DNA of 64,000 nucleotides, from NCBI GenBank assembly GCA_029237695.1, contig CM055266.1, forward strand, positions 10,433,805 to 10,497,804. The letters run 5' to 3'. Under the pieces are notes generated by a model. It worked only from the letters and a program-made list of their open reading frames with translations. It was not told the origin of the DNA and ran no database searches. The stretch comes from Conchocele bisecta (lineage: Eukaryota > Mollusca > Bivalvia > Lucinida > Thyasiridae). Position numbers and translations under genes: made by a program. Positions 34,997 through 48,171 of the stretch are shown piece after piece; position 1 is the first letter of the stretch; every line of letters begins with the position of its first letter.

Positions 34997-35309
34997 TATG
35001 ATCTGTAGGGTTTAAAGGCTTAATTCCCGTATGAGACTACGGACCAGCAATACTTATATGTGCACATATATTCTTATTCAAAGGTATATCATTATACTCA
35101 CCTCTATACTGTTGCACTGTGCAATACCACAGTTTATACCATGTCTGGTGTTTGCTCTTGGCCTTTCTAGTGTTTATAGGTTGGTTCAAATGTCAATGTG
35201 ATGTCGCTGAGCGTTCTAGTGTCCCAGAATAATAGGTCCTTATGTATACATTATGCGCACTAATTAAATGTAGGTCACTGGTCAAACCATAAAGAATATA
35301 AGTGGTATA

Positions 35310-35535
35310 CAGTGGAACCCCTCTATACCGGACACTCGGGGAAAATATGGCTGTTTAACTTATATCTGTTTCGCTGTTATATATCTCTGATTAGAATGAC
35401 TTTTCGTGATTTCAACACACCAGAATGTGTCGTAATGCGCTGACATGTCTGATTTACAGTGGAACATCTCCAAACCGGACAACCTGTAGAACTCAGTTCC
35501 CCAGTGTCCGGTTTGGAGATGTTCCACTGTAAATT
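35310..35535. mobile_element. Pogo/Tigger-like element, second copy
   Basis: Bounded by TACAGTGGAACCCCTCTATA and GGAGATGTTCCACTGTA, with a further inward-facing pair near 35457. Same layout as 322-546. Confidence 0.7.
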
Positions 35536-35971
35536 GGGCCTCACTGGACACTATTTTTATTTATTTATTTATTTACGTTCATCAACTGTAACACATAACA
35601 TGCAGAATAATTATACAATATACATGCACAGTTGCCATTAAATATAGAATTATAAGAGACGACTTACTTCCACGTATGCCGTACTACCACATTTCTGCCA
35701 TATGGGAATGTTGTGGATATATGAATGAGCCTCACATTCTCATCAAATTGTTTTCTGTTATTCGGGGTCGCTTTCATTCAACATTCGGGGTCACATTCAC
35801 TTAACATTTGTACGAAGATGTTTATGAATTTGCTTCTTATGAACGTTTGCCTACCTACATGTTCATACCATTAATTTTGAGCACATGCACGAACGAGTTG
35901 CCAATATCGACGGTCAGAACAAATGTTATTGTGAATTTTCATTTAGCATTTATGAACTTCTTAGTCTTAGG

Positions 35972-36140
35972 AATTGCTTGTGGTCTAGCAGTTAGATCCC
36001 TGAGGTTGTCGGTCCAATCCCCGCTAGGAGTGAAATATACTGTCATAGTATTTCCATCCCACTGGTCTTTCGGATGAGACTTTAAACCGAAGTCACGATT
36101 GTATATGACCTTAGCTGTCGCAGGGACGTTAACCCAATTC
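35972..36140 (+). repeat. tRNA-derived SINE
   Basis: The A-box-like TGGTCTAGCAGTTAGATCCC and B-box-like GGTCCAATCCCCGC are followed by a body with GGTCTTTCGGATGAGACTTT. The tail matches 25961-26030. Confidence 0.62.
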
Positions 36141-36381
36141 GTATTCACATGTTTCGTGGTCGTACGGAGTTTAGTACATGTTATTTTGCTACCATTTTGT
36201 ATACAATGTAGTACATGATAAACAATTTCTAAAGTTGTGTTCATTTACACTGGTCACACATCTCATAAGCCATATTCTTCCAGTCACAGCCACAATTTAT
36301 TTACGGTTTCTTCAATGTTTTCATCGCCTTTGGTCAGGATGGGGTGGTTGTTGTAGGACGCCGACAGCATCAATCTAACTA

Positions 36382-36481
36382 CAGTGGGGTCAGCGTGTAA
36401 GTGCACACACGAACGAACACGACAGGTTGGAACCAACCTGTCGTATTCGTTCGTGTGTGCACTTACACGCTGACCCCACTG
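36382..36481. mobile_element. 100-bp TA-flanked palindrome
   Basis: Arms CAGTGGGGTCAGCGTGTAAG onward form a near-perfect fold-back with only a two-base centre. TA on each side and CAGT ends suggest another pogo/Tc-type fold-back. Confidence 0.8.
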
Positions 36482-37079
36482 TATGCAGGAATTATACAGC
36501 TAATCAAATAATTTCTTGTCGGATGTGTGATCAGTGTAACTCCTGATTAAATAGTACACTCATGTTGGCTGAAAACTATCTATAATGCTTGTTAGAAGCG
36601 TGACGGGCGTTGATAGCATGCATGACGAACAGTACAGATCCTGAACAGTCTGTGCGTATGTTAAGGTTGATCTGGATATACACTGGTCAAAAAACCCATA
36701 AGCGCCATTTCTCCAGGTTTCTTCAATGTTTCCCCGTCTTTGGCCTGTGTGGGGTGGGAGTCGAAGCGCGGCCGCAGCATCCTTCGCGCTACACAGAAAT
36801 TAAGCTATTCAAACAGCTTCGCGGTCGGGTATTTTACATGTATTTCTTCACGTCCGCCAATAATGTTCACTTTATACAGCCCGATACTAGAAACGCGGAT
36901 ATTCGTTTTTGTCGAGCCCGCTTGCGGAAAGCGAGACATAGTGATCACAATGACGTCCGGGCGTCCGTGCGGCCGTCAGTCCGCACACACAATGGGTAAC
37001 TGTAAATGCTATTCATTCCGTTCTCTTACGTGGCTATATTTTTCTCGTCCGTGCGTCCGTCCGTCCGTCCGAAATCTGC

Positions 37080-37735
37080 GTTAACGTTTTTAAATACCTT
37101 ATATCTCTGCAGTCCTAAGTCACATTGACTTGAAACTTCATATGCTTATTAGTCATCATCCATATATTCATGCTGTACATGTGCCCAAGGTCAAGGTCAA
37201 ATGACTTAGAAGTTTGCGTTAAATTTTTGTCAAAATTTGCGTTAAAGTTTTCAAATACCTACTATCTTTGTAACCGTCAGTCGGATTTGCTTGAAACTTT
37301 GTATGTATATTGATCATCATCCATATATTCATTCTGTATCTCACTCATGCGGCCCCTGTGCCCCTATGTCAAGGTCAAATGACTTAGAAGTTTGCGTTAA
37401 AGTTTCAGTCAAAATTTGCGTTAAAGTTTTCACACACCTATCTCTGTAACCGTAAGTTAGATTTGCTTGAAACTTCGTATTCTTATTGGGCATCATCCAT
37501 ACAATCATTCTGTGTCCCACTCATGCGGCCCCTGTGCCCCAAGGTCAAGGCCAAATGACTTAGAAATTTGCGTTATTATAAAATGAAATAAAGTTTTTAC
37601 ATATCTTATATCTCCACAATTGTGACTCCAATTTACTTCCAACTTCCAATACTTTTCATCATCCATATTTTCATTCCATAGCCTGCCCATGTCGTCCACA
37701 TGCCGAAGGTCAAGGTCAAATGCAGAGGGGGTGTG
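37080..37735. repeat. Diverged tandem repeat, period about 170 bp
   Basis: The motif GGTCAAGGTCAAATGACTTA recurs at about 37192, 37371, 37543 and 37709, together with TTTGCGTTAAAG and GAAACTTCATATG-like strings. It is related in style to 20565-21300 and to 39000-40160. Confidence 0.75.
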
Positions 37736-38067
37736 AATTGTGAATGGAGTTGGGAAGGGGGTGCGAGAACATACATTCAATTTCTTCCATTGAAGTGATT
37801 TTCACATATATTATACAGGTAGTTATTTCCCCCAGAAAACGTAGGTTAAAGTAAAAAAAATACACACCTGACCAAATGTTACGGGATGCAATTACACACC
37901 GTGTCACTGGACATTGTACTGTACACCCACTGGTGAATCCATGTGAGAAGTGTTTTGTATGATGTGGTGTTTGTGAATGAGCTGATAAGACAAGTGTCGT
38001 ACCTTTGCACTTAATGACTGGGTGCCAGACATCCTTCAGCAAAGTTGCAAATCATGATTTGAATTGG

Positions 38068-38400
38068 GGTCCCATCTGTTTGGCACAAAGTGTTGTTTAT
38101 AGGAATTAAATATTAAATAAGTATAATTGTGTAACTATTCCAACAGTTTTAAAAAATACGAGTGCCCGCTACACAGAAATATTCACTTAGTAATCTTGGG
38201 TTTACTGATAGGTTGTATCATCGTGTTATTTTGATTGTAAATGAGGCAGGTCATTTTTAAATTATTTATATCAACTAAATGTGTCTCCTGAATAAATATT
38301 TGTATTGACTTGTTACAAAATATGATCATTGCACATCAAAAGATAGAGAGAATAAATAGTTGTTTCCATTAACATTTTAAAGAGTCAATGTTATCGCCCT
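38068..38400 (+). repeat. Dispersed repeat J copy 1
   Basis: It contains TATAATTGTGTAACTATTCC and AATGTGTCTCCTGAATAAAT. Copies recur at 42190-42620 and, reversed, at about 63580-64000. Confidence 0.75.
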
Positions 38401-39474
38401 TGATATCAAAGTGGCAATTCAAGCTTGATGAAAAATGTAAAAAAATAATAATGTAAAATTAACATGGTTGATATGATTTGTTTAAGAATTTTACCAAATT
38501 TTCTACGACGGCCATCTTGGATTATGCGACAACCTCCATTTTAACAAATATGAAAATGCTACACCCACGCACCACAACTGTGAAGTCTGACCAGCGTCGG
38601 CCAAACGGTACATGAGAAGAAGACGAAATCTATAATTAAAGGATGACCTGTCGGCGGCCATCTTGTATGATGTATCATCCGATTTTGACAATACCCACGA
38701 TACCTTCGATTTGATATATATCGGGACCATATTAGGTCAAATTTGAAATATCGCCATGTGCCAGATACAAAATCAATGCGTGAAAAAACAAAGGGAGAAC
38801 ACTGGAATATTAGTGAGGCAAGAGTTGTGATAACTATACAAAAAGGAATTCCAGTTATGCTCGGGACACAAAATCAGTACATGTATCCGAAAAAAACCCA
38901 AAGAAATCAGTATGGTAAGATATGTTATTCTTGCTTTTAAGGACTAGAGCAAGTGAGCGGGGTCTCACATGTACCCTCGGCCGTAGCAAAGTCATTTGGC
39001 CTTGACCTTTGGCATGAAAGCCGCTTAGGTGAGATATAGAATGAAAATATGGCTGTTGATAAAGAAGTTTGTGACATTTCCAGTTGATCCAACATACGGT
39101 TGCAGATAAATTGTGTACTTAAAACTTTAATGCAAATATTTCAAAACATTTAACACAATTTGACCTTGGGCATGAAAGTCACATGCGTGGGCTATAAAAT
39201 GAAAATATGGATGTTGATTGTTGATAGACAAACATATGAAGTTTCAATTCAATCTGACTTACGGTTGCAGAGAAATTGTTTACTTAAAACTTTAACGCAT
39301 ATATTTCAAAACATTTAACGCAAGTTTCAAAGTAATTTCACCTTCACTGTGTGCATGAAAGCCGTATGAGTGGGCTATATAATGTTTGTTTAATGGTGTT
39401 TAACGGCCTATCAACAGCTATGGTCTAATACTCACATAAAGGATATAACTGTCGGATACCAAATGCCAAAGTTG

Positions 39475-39870
39475 TTTGTTTGTTTATTGGTGTTTAACGG
39501 CCTATCAACAGCTCAGGTCATATAAGGCTGGGTAAACGGGTTCGATCCTATATTAACTTGCTGCATTGGGGGGGGGGGGGGAATCCTAAAATCAGAACGG
39601 AATAATTTCATCGAGAAAAATATAGTCAGCCCTGAAATTAGAATAACCTGACCTGATGCCAGGTCCATACTACACCAAAGTCACTTGGCCCCTTTCCCTA
39701 AAAAAGGATTACGAATAATCGTAATACTCACACAAGAGATATAACCAGATTCAACTGTCACATACAAAATGCCAAAGACGTATGTGAGGGCCAAACCAGG
39801 TCTCCAGTCGGATTTCCGGTAAGGATGAATCACGATTGTTAAATTACCCATCACATGCACCCACCAGGGC
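39475..39870 (+). repeat. Dispersed repeat I copy 1
   Basis: It has GGTGTTTAACGGCCTATCAA, CCTGATGCCAGGTCC and GGGCCAAACCAGG in order. Other copies are at 42650-42960, 43095-43485 and, reversed, 62220-62665. Confidence 0.75.
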
Positions 39871-40544
39871 TATAGAAAGAAAATATTGATCTTCCAACTT
39901 CATAAAGAAGTATATATATGAAGTTTCAAGTCAACCCGACTTGCGGTTGCAGAGACATTGTGTACTTAAAAACTTTGACATGTTTGATGCAAATATTTCA
40001 AAACTTTAAGTAATTTGACCTTGTGCAGGAAAGCCACATCGGTGTGCTACAGTATAAAAAATATGGATGACGATAAAGAAGTATATGAAGATTCAACTCA
40101 ATGCGATTTACGGTTGCAGATATAATGGGTACCCAAAAACCTTTAACGCAAATCTTACGGATGGACGAAAATACAAAAACTATATACTTTGTATGCCTGG
40201 GTATGAATCATGATTGAAGGCACTGTGTTACACATGTAATTTGTTACAAGTTTGACCATTGGGCATTGATTTCAATTATAATCATGATAATAGCACAAAA
40301 ATACATCATTAATTCGTAAATTTTCGTTTCCCTTCGAAAGTCTACACAGTTTGTCTTTGGTCTATTCTGGATGTTTCAAGTAAAATCCTTTATTGCGAAG
40401 ATAACTGAAACCATGTGAAACCAACCAAATATAGACTTTATAGACTGTGGACGTTAAACAGAAATGTATGAATCAAAGATTGAATGCAATACCTTAAATG
40501 CTAATCACTAGATTGGCGGTAGGATTTTTAAATTTGCTCAAATA

Positions 40545-40762
40545 TGTGTCTGTGACTGGAGAAATGGGGCTTATGGGATTTGCGACCAGTGTAGATACAC
40601 ATATCCGCACAGGATCTGCACTGTTCACTATTGCATCAATGAAATCTCCATCATGCTTCTAACAAGCCACATCATTATCAAGCTACAGGAGTGTACTATT
40701 TGATCAGGAGCTACACTGGTCACAAATCCCATAAACCACATTCTCCAGTCACAGCCACCGGT
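40545..40762. mobile_element. MITE H copy
   Basis: Ends TGTGACTGGAGAAATGGGGC and ATTCTCCAGTCACAGCCACC are inverted repeats; GGAGCTACACTGGTCACAAA lies inside. It is immediately followed by a MITE P copy. Confidence 0.8.
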
Positions 40763-40972
40763 TAAAGTAACGGACCAATACCTATAAATACATTAAATAT
40801 GCCTAAAAGCATCAATAAGTGAAATAAAATAGGCTAAACAAATTATTTACTCCCACATATCACACGTGGAGTAAATACATTTTGTTTAGCTTATTTTTCT
40901 CTCACTTATTGATGCTCTTAGGTATATTTAATGTATTTATAGGCCATGGTCCGTTACCTCAACCTGAGGTCA
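40755..40972. mobile_element. MITE P copy 2
   Basis: Ends AAGTAACGGACCAATACC and CCATGGTCCGTTACCTCAAC are inverted repeats, with TTAAATATGCCTAAAAGCAT in the arm. Confidence 0.72.
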
Positions 40973-42018
40973 CAGCCACATATGTGTAAAAGCATAGTAA
41001 ATATATTTCTGACCATTTCAATATCTAGTCCTTCGAGTGTCACATAATCAGAAATGTACAAATGTCATTCTGTCCACCACAAGAATGAGTCACCGATTCA
41101 AAAAATATTGACAAATCTTAAAACTGCACAAGTCAGATTTGTGTGAATAAGATTCATTCTCAATTCCAGCAACACAAGAAGTAACATGTCTTCACGACAC
41201 ATCCTTTCAACAGGTTGATTAGATGATTAGAGCAGAAACATCAGAGTTAAGAACCACACAAACACTGCCGCTGGCATGGATGGTACTCCGATTAAATGGT
41301 TATTTTTTTGTAACTGAACTTGTCTTTCTCAAGCTCTTCCTCGAGGGTTATATTTTCAGATGTCGCTGATCTTAAGATGATGACAGTCTGTCATGGCGAC
41401 ACTATATTTTGCTTCGTGTAGGTCAGGAACTGTATCAGTTCCCATTTCGCGAGTGTTTGGCAACTTGTTGCCCAGGTGGAGTAGTGTCTTCGGGCAGCGA
41501 TTCTTCTGGTGGCCTTTGTCCTTCAACAGCAGAATGAGAAACAATTTCCGCCTTATCTGCTTCTTCTGAAACCGCCCATATACTATCTCAATAGCGCTGC
41601 TGGTGTCTGCCTCGACTGCAGGGTGAAGTTGAAGAGGCTCGACGAATAATCCAGATGGCTAAGATCTGTAGACGGCTTCCCTGAAACAAACAATCAAACA
41701 CTATTATGTACATGGTTAGCCTTTTATTGAATTTCTTACCAGTATTAACCATTACTCAGCAAATGACTCCGCAACTTTCCAACATGAAACAGTGCTTAGA
41801 GAACTACATCCCACCCGGGCATCAAACTCACAACACTTGGATAAATGTGGTAAGCGAGTAAGCCACATTGTTCATAGTTGTGAACAGTAACTCTTGAAAT
41901 ATACAACCGTACTGTCCGTAGCAGAGTTACGTTTCCATTCATAGTCTTCCTCTGCAGAATAGTGAATAAGAGATCTGGTTCACAAATTACATGTAGCAGC
42001 TAAAGTTGGGGTCCCATC

Positions 42019-42185
42019 CACAGGTTGAAGTAACGGACCGAGGTATATATATGGGTGTGTTATAGAGGGAGTAACAAAACTTTTTTTAGCTTTTTATTTT
42101 TCGTTTATGGACGCTTTTAGGCGTATTTAATGTATTTATAGACCTCGGCCCGTTACCATGGTTACAATGTACTTCAACCTGTGGT
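42019..42185. mobile_element. MITE P copy 3
   Basis: Ends CCACAGGTTGAAGTAACGGA and TACTTCAACCTGTGG are inverted repeats. A short insert (CATGGTTACAATG) separates the arm from the right end. Confidence 0.7.
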
Positions 42186-42189
42186 CCCA

Positions 42190-42620
42190 TCTAGTAGGCA
42201 TAACAGTTTGCCTATAAGAATTAAATAAGTGTATAATTGTGTAACTACGGTACATGTATTCCGCCAGTTTTAAAAATTACGAGTGCCGGCCCACTATACA
42301 CATATAATCATTCAGTAATATTGATTTTACTGATAGTGACTCGCGGTGGTATCAGGCTATTTTGATAAATTATGCAAATGAGACATGACATTTTTAGCTC
42401 GACTATTCGAAGAATAAGTAGAGCTAATGTTTAAATTATTTATACCAATTAAATGTGTCTCCCGAACAAATATTTTTATTGACACATTATAAAGTACGAT
42501 CATAGTGCACATAACAAAACGAAGCAGACAGAATATAGTTTCCATAAACCTTTAATGGAAACACGGTTATCGCCCCTGATATCAGTGACGAAATTCACGT
42601 TTCATATAAAAAGAAAAAGT
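42190..42620 (+). repeat. Dispersed repeat J copy 2
   Basis: Shares AGTGTATAATTGTGTAACTA and AAATGTGTCTCCCGAACAAA with 38068-38400. Confidence 0.72.
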
Positions 42621-42649
42621 GCATGTATATTTCCACGTACATGTACAAA

Positions 42650-43485
42650 TGGGGGGAAAATCCAAAAATCAGAACTGAATATTTACAATAACAAAACTAT
42701 ATATTCAGCGCTGAAATCAGAATAATCCTGGTCCGATACCAGGTCCTCGCCACACCAGAATCACTTGGCCCCTCCCAAAAGCAGTAGGATAAGTAATAAT
42801 CTTACTACTTTTATAATGGGCAATAACCCAATTCAACTCCCAGGTAACAAAAGAGCCAAAGATAAAAATGTACTGAAGGGTCAAACCAGGCAAATAGTGA
42901 TTCCTATATGGAGGAACCACTACCGTTAATTTAAGTCGTCTCGTTCTCCCAACCACCACCCACGTAAAGTTTTGTATTACTTTTATAATAGTTTTTTGTT
43001 CAGATGGAAGATATACAAATTAGGTCACAATTAACAACTAAAGTGTAAATCAGATCTGATTAGCTATTATGTAGAGGAAGCCTACGTATATCATTTATTT
43101 GTTTGTTGGGGTCTAACGGCCTATCAACAGATGCGGTCATTTAAGGCCGGGTCAATGGGTTTAGTAATAAATCCCATATATTACCTGTACAAGTACATGT
43201 TCAAGTACATGTACAAATGGGGGGAAAATCCTAAAATCAGAAATTGATATTTACAATAAAAGAACTATATACTCAGCCCTGAAATCAGGATGATCCTGGT
43301 CTGATGCCAGGTCCTCGCCACACCAGAATCACATGGCCCCTCCCAAAAGCAGTAGGATCAGTAATAATCTTACTACTTCTATAATGGGCAATAGCCCAAT
43401 TCAACTGCCAGGTAACAGAAAGAGCGAAAGATGAAAACGTACCTGAGGGCCAAACCAGGCAAATCGTGATCCATACGTATTACTT
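42650..43485 (+). repeat. Dispersed repeat I, two copies in direct order
   Basis: The block ATGTACAAATGGGGGGAAAA to CCAAACCAGGCAAAT occurs at 42640-42900 and again at 43205-43465. The following segment with AATTAACAACTAAAGTGTAA is also duplicated (43025 and 43530), so a segment of about 560 bp is present twice. Confidence 0.75.
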
Positions 43486-45372
43486 TTATAATATTTTTTT
43501 TCAGATGGAAAATATACAAATTGTGTCACAATTAACAACTAAAGTGTAAATCAGATCTGATTAGCTATTATGTAGAGGAAGCCTACATGTATGAATGGAA
43601 TAGTAACTCTGCTACAGACGGTACAGGAGTAGATTGCAAGAGTTATTGTTCGCAACTACAATAACATGCTTCAATAATAATGAGACATCAGTGATTCTAT
43701 ATTTTATGGACATATTGGTGTCGTTTTTCTAGTTTCGATGTAGAACCAATAATTCATTAAACTGTGTTTATTCCATTGGGTGACGGTCCAGTTGTTACAT
43801 TTATAATAGTATAGCCAATTGTTCTCGTCATTTTTTTAATTTTATTTCCACTTCAAGGGACCAGGGGTCTCAGAAATGTAATTTCCGTTACGTACATTTA
43901 CATGACGTAAATATAGCTTTACATTTACATTTTTTCTTTTCAACGGCATAAAACATACAACTGAAGGGGCATCTATTTAGAAAAGTGTCAAGAATATGGT
44001 AAGCTAATTGTATTAGTGCGAAACAGAGAAATTTAGTAGCAAGTCGTGGATTTTCTCATTTATGGTAACCCAACAACATGTATTTAATATGAATCAGTAA
44101 AGTTAAGCAAAACAAAATAGCTTGGCAACTAACAGAATGCCGTGTTTTACCACATGTACCAAACATCGTTATATACATGGTATTATACATAGTTTCTTTA
44201 CTGAAAAAAGAAAAAAAAAATTTCCTTATAAATTGTGTGATTTGTCAGTAAATTACACCGGGACACCAGATGTACATAAAATATAGAATCACAGACATAC
44301 ATATCTGTACATGTATCAAACCAATGAAAACTGACATTCTGATCTGCATATAAAAAAATGTCATTTCGGCTAATTCTGCGCACCGGCTAATGCACAATTC
44401 ACGTAATGTTTTGCCCAGCTTACGTCAGAATAAATTATGTTGATGTTGGAATAAATCAGCTGATTAACGGTATACTAAGTCACAATTTTATCCCATTCCG
44501 ATAGTTTGGTAAAAAGTTATTCAGAACATGGTCAAAATGATTAGTGGTCCTGCTTACTAAATTAATAGATCAACAACAGATCTGTTAAAAAAAAGCTTCA
44601 TAAACCAATAATACACATGCAAATATACCGACATTGGTTATCATTTTATTCCCGTATTATTCGCAAAACTCAAGAACAAAATGGACTGATATTTTGATCA
44701 AATTTGGCTGGGTCTCCGCTAGGCGGATACAGATAATAGACGACAGATGAAATAGTAAAAGCCATCTGTTTAGCCGTGATTATCTCGGCTAAGAACTGCC
44801 TTGAATGTTCAGGGAATTTAGACTGAATATGGACATTTTCACGAAAATTATTATTAGGTGCGCAGAATTAACAGACACGATTGTAGTCCCAACAAACATA
44901 TATACAGTCTCCACCCCCGCCCATATTTCGTGAGGTCACCCCAATGAAGCAAAGAAGTCCCTCATCACCACCCCAGACCAAACATGGGTACCCTGTGTAC
45001 AAATAAATTTTAGGAAGCCCACCCACTGCAATACAAATACTTAATACAAATACTGCACTTCAATTTTTTTACTTGTTTGGTCACTGTTGTTATAGTTTTC
45101 TAAATCGTGTAAACACGTGACTTTCTGAAAACACTTGTCTTAAGAAAACAACATGAATAATCAGACATGTAAAATATTGGTGTGTGCAAAGCCACATACA
45201 CGGTGTGAAGCCGGGTACACTTACTTAATAGAAATACTGCACCGGCCTATATTCATGATATTTCGGGGAAAAGTCACCGCTGTGCAAATGCAGTGTACCT
45301 GGATTCGCACACCTCAATTTTTTACTTATTTCATCACTGTTGTTACAGTTTTTATAAACACATTTGACTCTC

Positions 45373-45402
45373 GGGGGGGGGGGGGGGAGGGGGGGGGGGG
45401 GG
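45373..45402. repeat. Poly-G tract
   Basis: About 30 bases almost all G. Confidence 0.9.
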
Positions 45403-46440
45403 ATGAAAGTAGTTTCTTTTAAGTGGCTAAAATCCTATATAGACAATAGATAACAGATAATAGCCTAAATAGATAATGAATTGACTTGTTGGACTGAAAA
45501 CATATATTCAAAGTGAATCTACAAGTATCGAGGTGCCACAAACACACAGAGTCCGAGATGCACCATAAATTAGAAATTAGCTATTTAAACAACAATTGTG
45601 GAAACAACATTGGTCGCGAAAACCAATGACTCGCCACATGCACAGGCAATGTTGAATATCCCCCACCCACTTGAATTCATGTAAGATTGAATACAATGGA
45701 ATTATTTTAGTAGCCCTGTGGTTAAAAGTGCTGTCGAAGTCAGCACGATTCAAATATTGGTCAACAGTAATAAAGACATAATTCCTACCTGAAACGAATG
45801 TTTCGTGTCTGGCAGCTAGTAGACTTAATATAGTATGACGTCACAATGAAAATACAATCGCATTTAACAACAAATAGCTGACTTTTTAAACGTAAATTTG
45901 TTATTGGTTGGTATATTACATTAAAAACAAGTGTCCTGTGTCCAATCCTGTGTCCAATAAATTGTACACATGACACTATGGTTCAAATATTGACTCTATA
46001 TGTACCAGACGTTCTAAATGAGGCTCCATACGGGATAATCTATTTAAACTAAATTTCATTGGGAAGCTATTTTTTTGCAAATTACATGCGTATTATTATT
46101 TTAATATAACCTATCAATGTTTACAGGTGTTAGCATGTTTCAATATTGAACTAACATATAGCTTGTTGGTATTGGCACACTTTCATTTCACGAAGTTTCC
46201 CGCAGCGAACCCCATTCGGCCCATCGACCGATTGTAATTATAGAACGCCTGAGAATATAGGCGTTCTATGAAAACAACGAGGTGCGTTGTTTGTTAGATA
46301 ACTTAAAACCACGGAACAAACCTAACATGGCGGTCTGACAAACGTCGATAATTGGAAATCTCGGCGGAAATTACGTCAGCTAAGTTCACATCTTGTGACG
46401 TCGTCAGACTCCCGAAGACAGGTTTTCTCGCGACGCCGCT

Positions 46441-47095
46441 CATATGATGGCTAACTGATCAGCAGGTACAAGTATAGTGAGTCACTATTATATAAGACAC
46501 GTTATATCAGGCTGCATATGATGGCTAACTGATCAGCAGGTACAAGTATAGTGAGTCACTAGTATAGAAGCCACGTTATATCAGGCTGCATATGATGGCT
46601 AACTGATCAACATATATAAGTGTAGTGAGTCACTATTCTGTAAGCCACGTTATATCAGGCTGCAAATGATGGCTAACTGATCAACATATATAAGTGTAGT
46701 GGGTCACTATTCTGTAAGCCACGTTATATCAGGCTGCATGATGGCTAATGTCAACATATATAAGTGTAGTGAGTCACATTCTGTAGCCTCGTTATCAGTG
46801 TATGATGGCTAATGATCAACATATACTGTAAGCCACGTTATATCAGGCTGCATATGATGGCTAACTGATCAACATATATAAGTGTAGTGAGTCACTATTC
46901 TGTAAGCCACGTTATATCAGGCTGCATATGATGGCTAACTGATCAACATATATAAGTGTAGTGGGTCACTATTCTGTAAGCCACGTTATATCAGGCTGCA
47001 TATGATGGCTAACTGATCAACATCTATAAGTGTAGTAGGTCACTATTATATAAGCCACGTTATATCTGGGTTGCATTTGCTGGCTAACTGATAAG
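46441..47095. repeat. Tandem array, 74-bp period, about 9 copies
   Basis: Units start CATATGATGGCTAACTGATC and contain TGTAGTGAGTCACTATTCTG and CCACGTTATATCAGGCTG. Starts at 46441, 46515 and 46589 give the period. Units at 46735-46830 lack many scattered bases. Confidence 0.92.
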
Positions 47096-47871
47096 CAGCT
47101 AAAGCTAGAAAATCCGGTCTGTCTACGCACTTAGGGCCCCTATAAGTGATTTGAGAAACTTACAAAAACTTCCAAAAAATAAACACACGAACAGACAGAC
47201 GGACAGACAAAAACTTAAACAAAATAAACAGACGAACGGACGTACGATCAGTAGTGAGGGTAATTGTATTAATGCGGGAGGATGTATCGTTACTAAGTAA
47301 TGCCAAAAATAAACGGACGGACAGACGGAAGGATAGGGCGAAACCTATAGGGCCAAATATGTACCGCCGATTTGACGGCGATGTTATTCATGGAATACAT
47401 GTATGGCGGCCGTGACACTTGCACTAAAAAATTTTCGTACGACAGCCCAATACCTATCGTAGACTTACGAGGAAAGTTACGAACTGCGCAAGAATGTTCA
47501 CACGAAGTTGAAGTTAATGAAACGGTGAAATGCGCCTAAGAAGTTCGTACGATAATTTCGTACGAGCTTTTTATCAGACATGATTGGATTTAATGTAGTT
47601 TTGCATGGTAGTGTTTTTGATCGATCATGTAGCGATTTTACATGTTTTGGTCGCGCCTACTTTAGCAGAAGGCGCGACTATAGTCGCCGCTTTTACATCG
47701 TAGTCGTTGTCGTTATCGTCGTCCGCGTCGTCGTCGTCCTCGTCAACAATGTCAAAAAGTTTGTAAACGTTTTTTCATCATGGTATACCTTTACAATTTC
47801 AATACGGATTGCTTCAATATGTGGACACTTAATACATGTGGACATATGGAACACACTCATACCTCCATTAA

Positions 47872-48060
47872 TATAGGAATGAATGGCCTTTTTTGTGGAA
47901 TTTATCGGGGTATAAACTTGGAAAAGTCGCGGGAATACTGGACGAAGGCCGGAAGGCCTCGTCCAGTATTCCCGCGACTTTTCCAAGTTTATATCCCCGA
48001 TAAATTCCACAAAAAAGGCCATTCATTCCTTATAATTCCAACATTTGAAATAAATTCATC
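47872..48060 (+). mobile_element. MITE E copy 3, palindromic half only
   Basis: It contains AGGAATGAATGGCC, the GTCGCGGGAATACTGGACGA palindrome and TTCCTTATAATTCCAAC, then loses similarity. Confidence 0.8.
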
Positions 48061-48171
48061 AAGAATTGAAAATTTCTCCCTCAAAGTATACTTTGCTAGA
48101 TAAGTATATTTTGCCATGTTGGTGAAATAGGCTACAGACACACTCAGCTGATGAAGAGATTACAGCTACAT

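Noticed and set aside
41356..41544. 62-codon minus-strand frame
   Set aside because: No recognised homology, no cysteine or motif pattern and no splice context; length is within chance for this AT content.
47580..47876. 98-codon plus-strand frame with Val/Arg-rich stretch
   Set aside because: It covers a GTC/GTT simple repeat and runs into MITE E; there is no domain or splice support.
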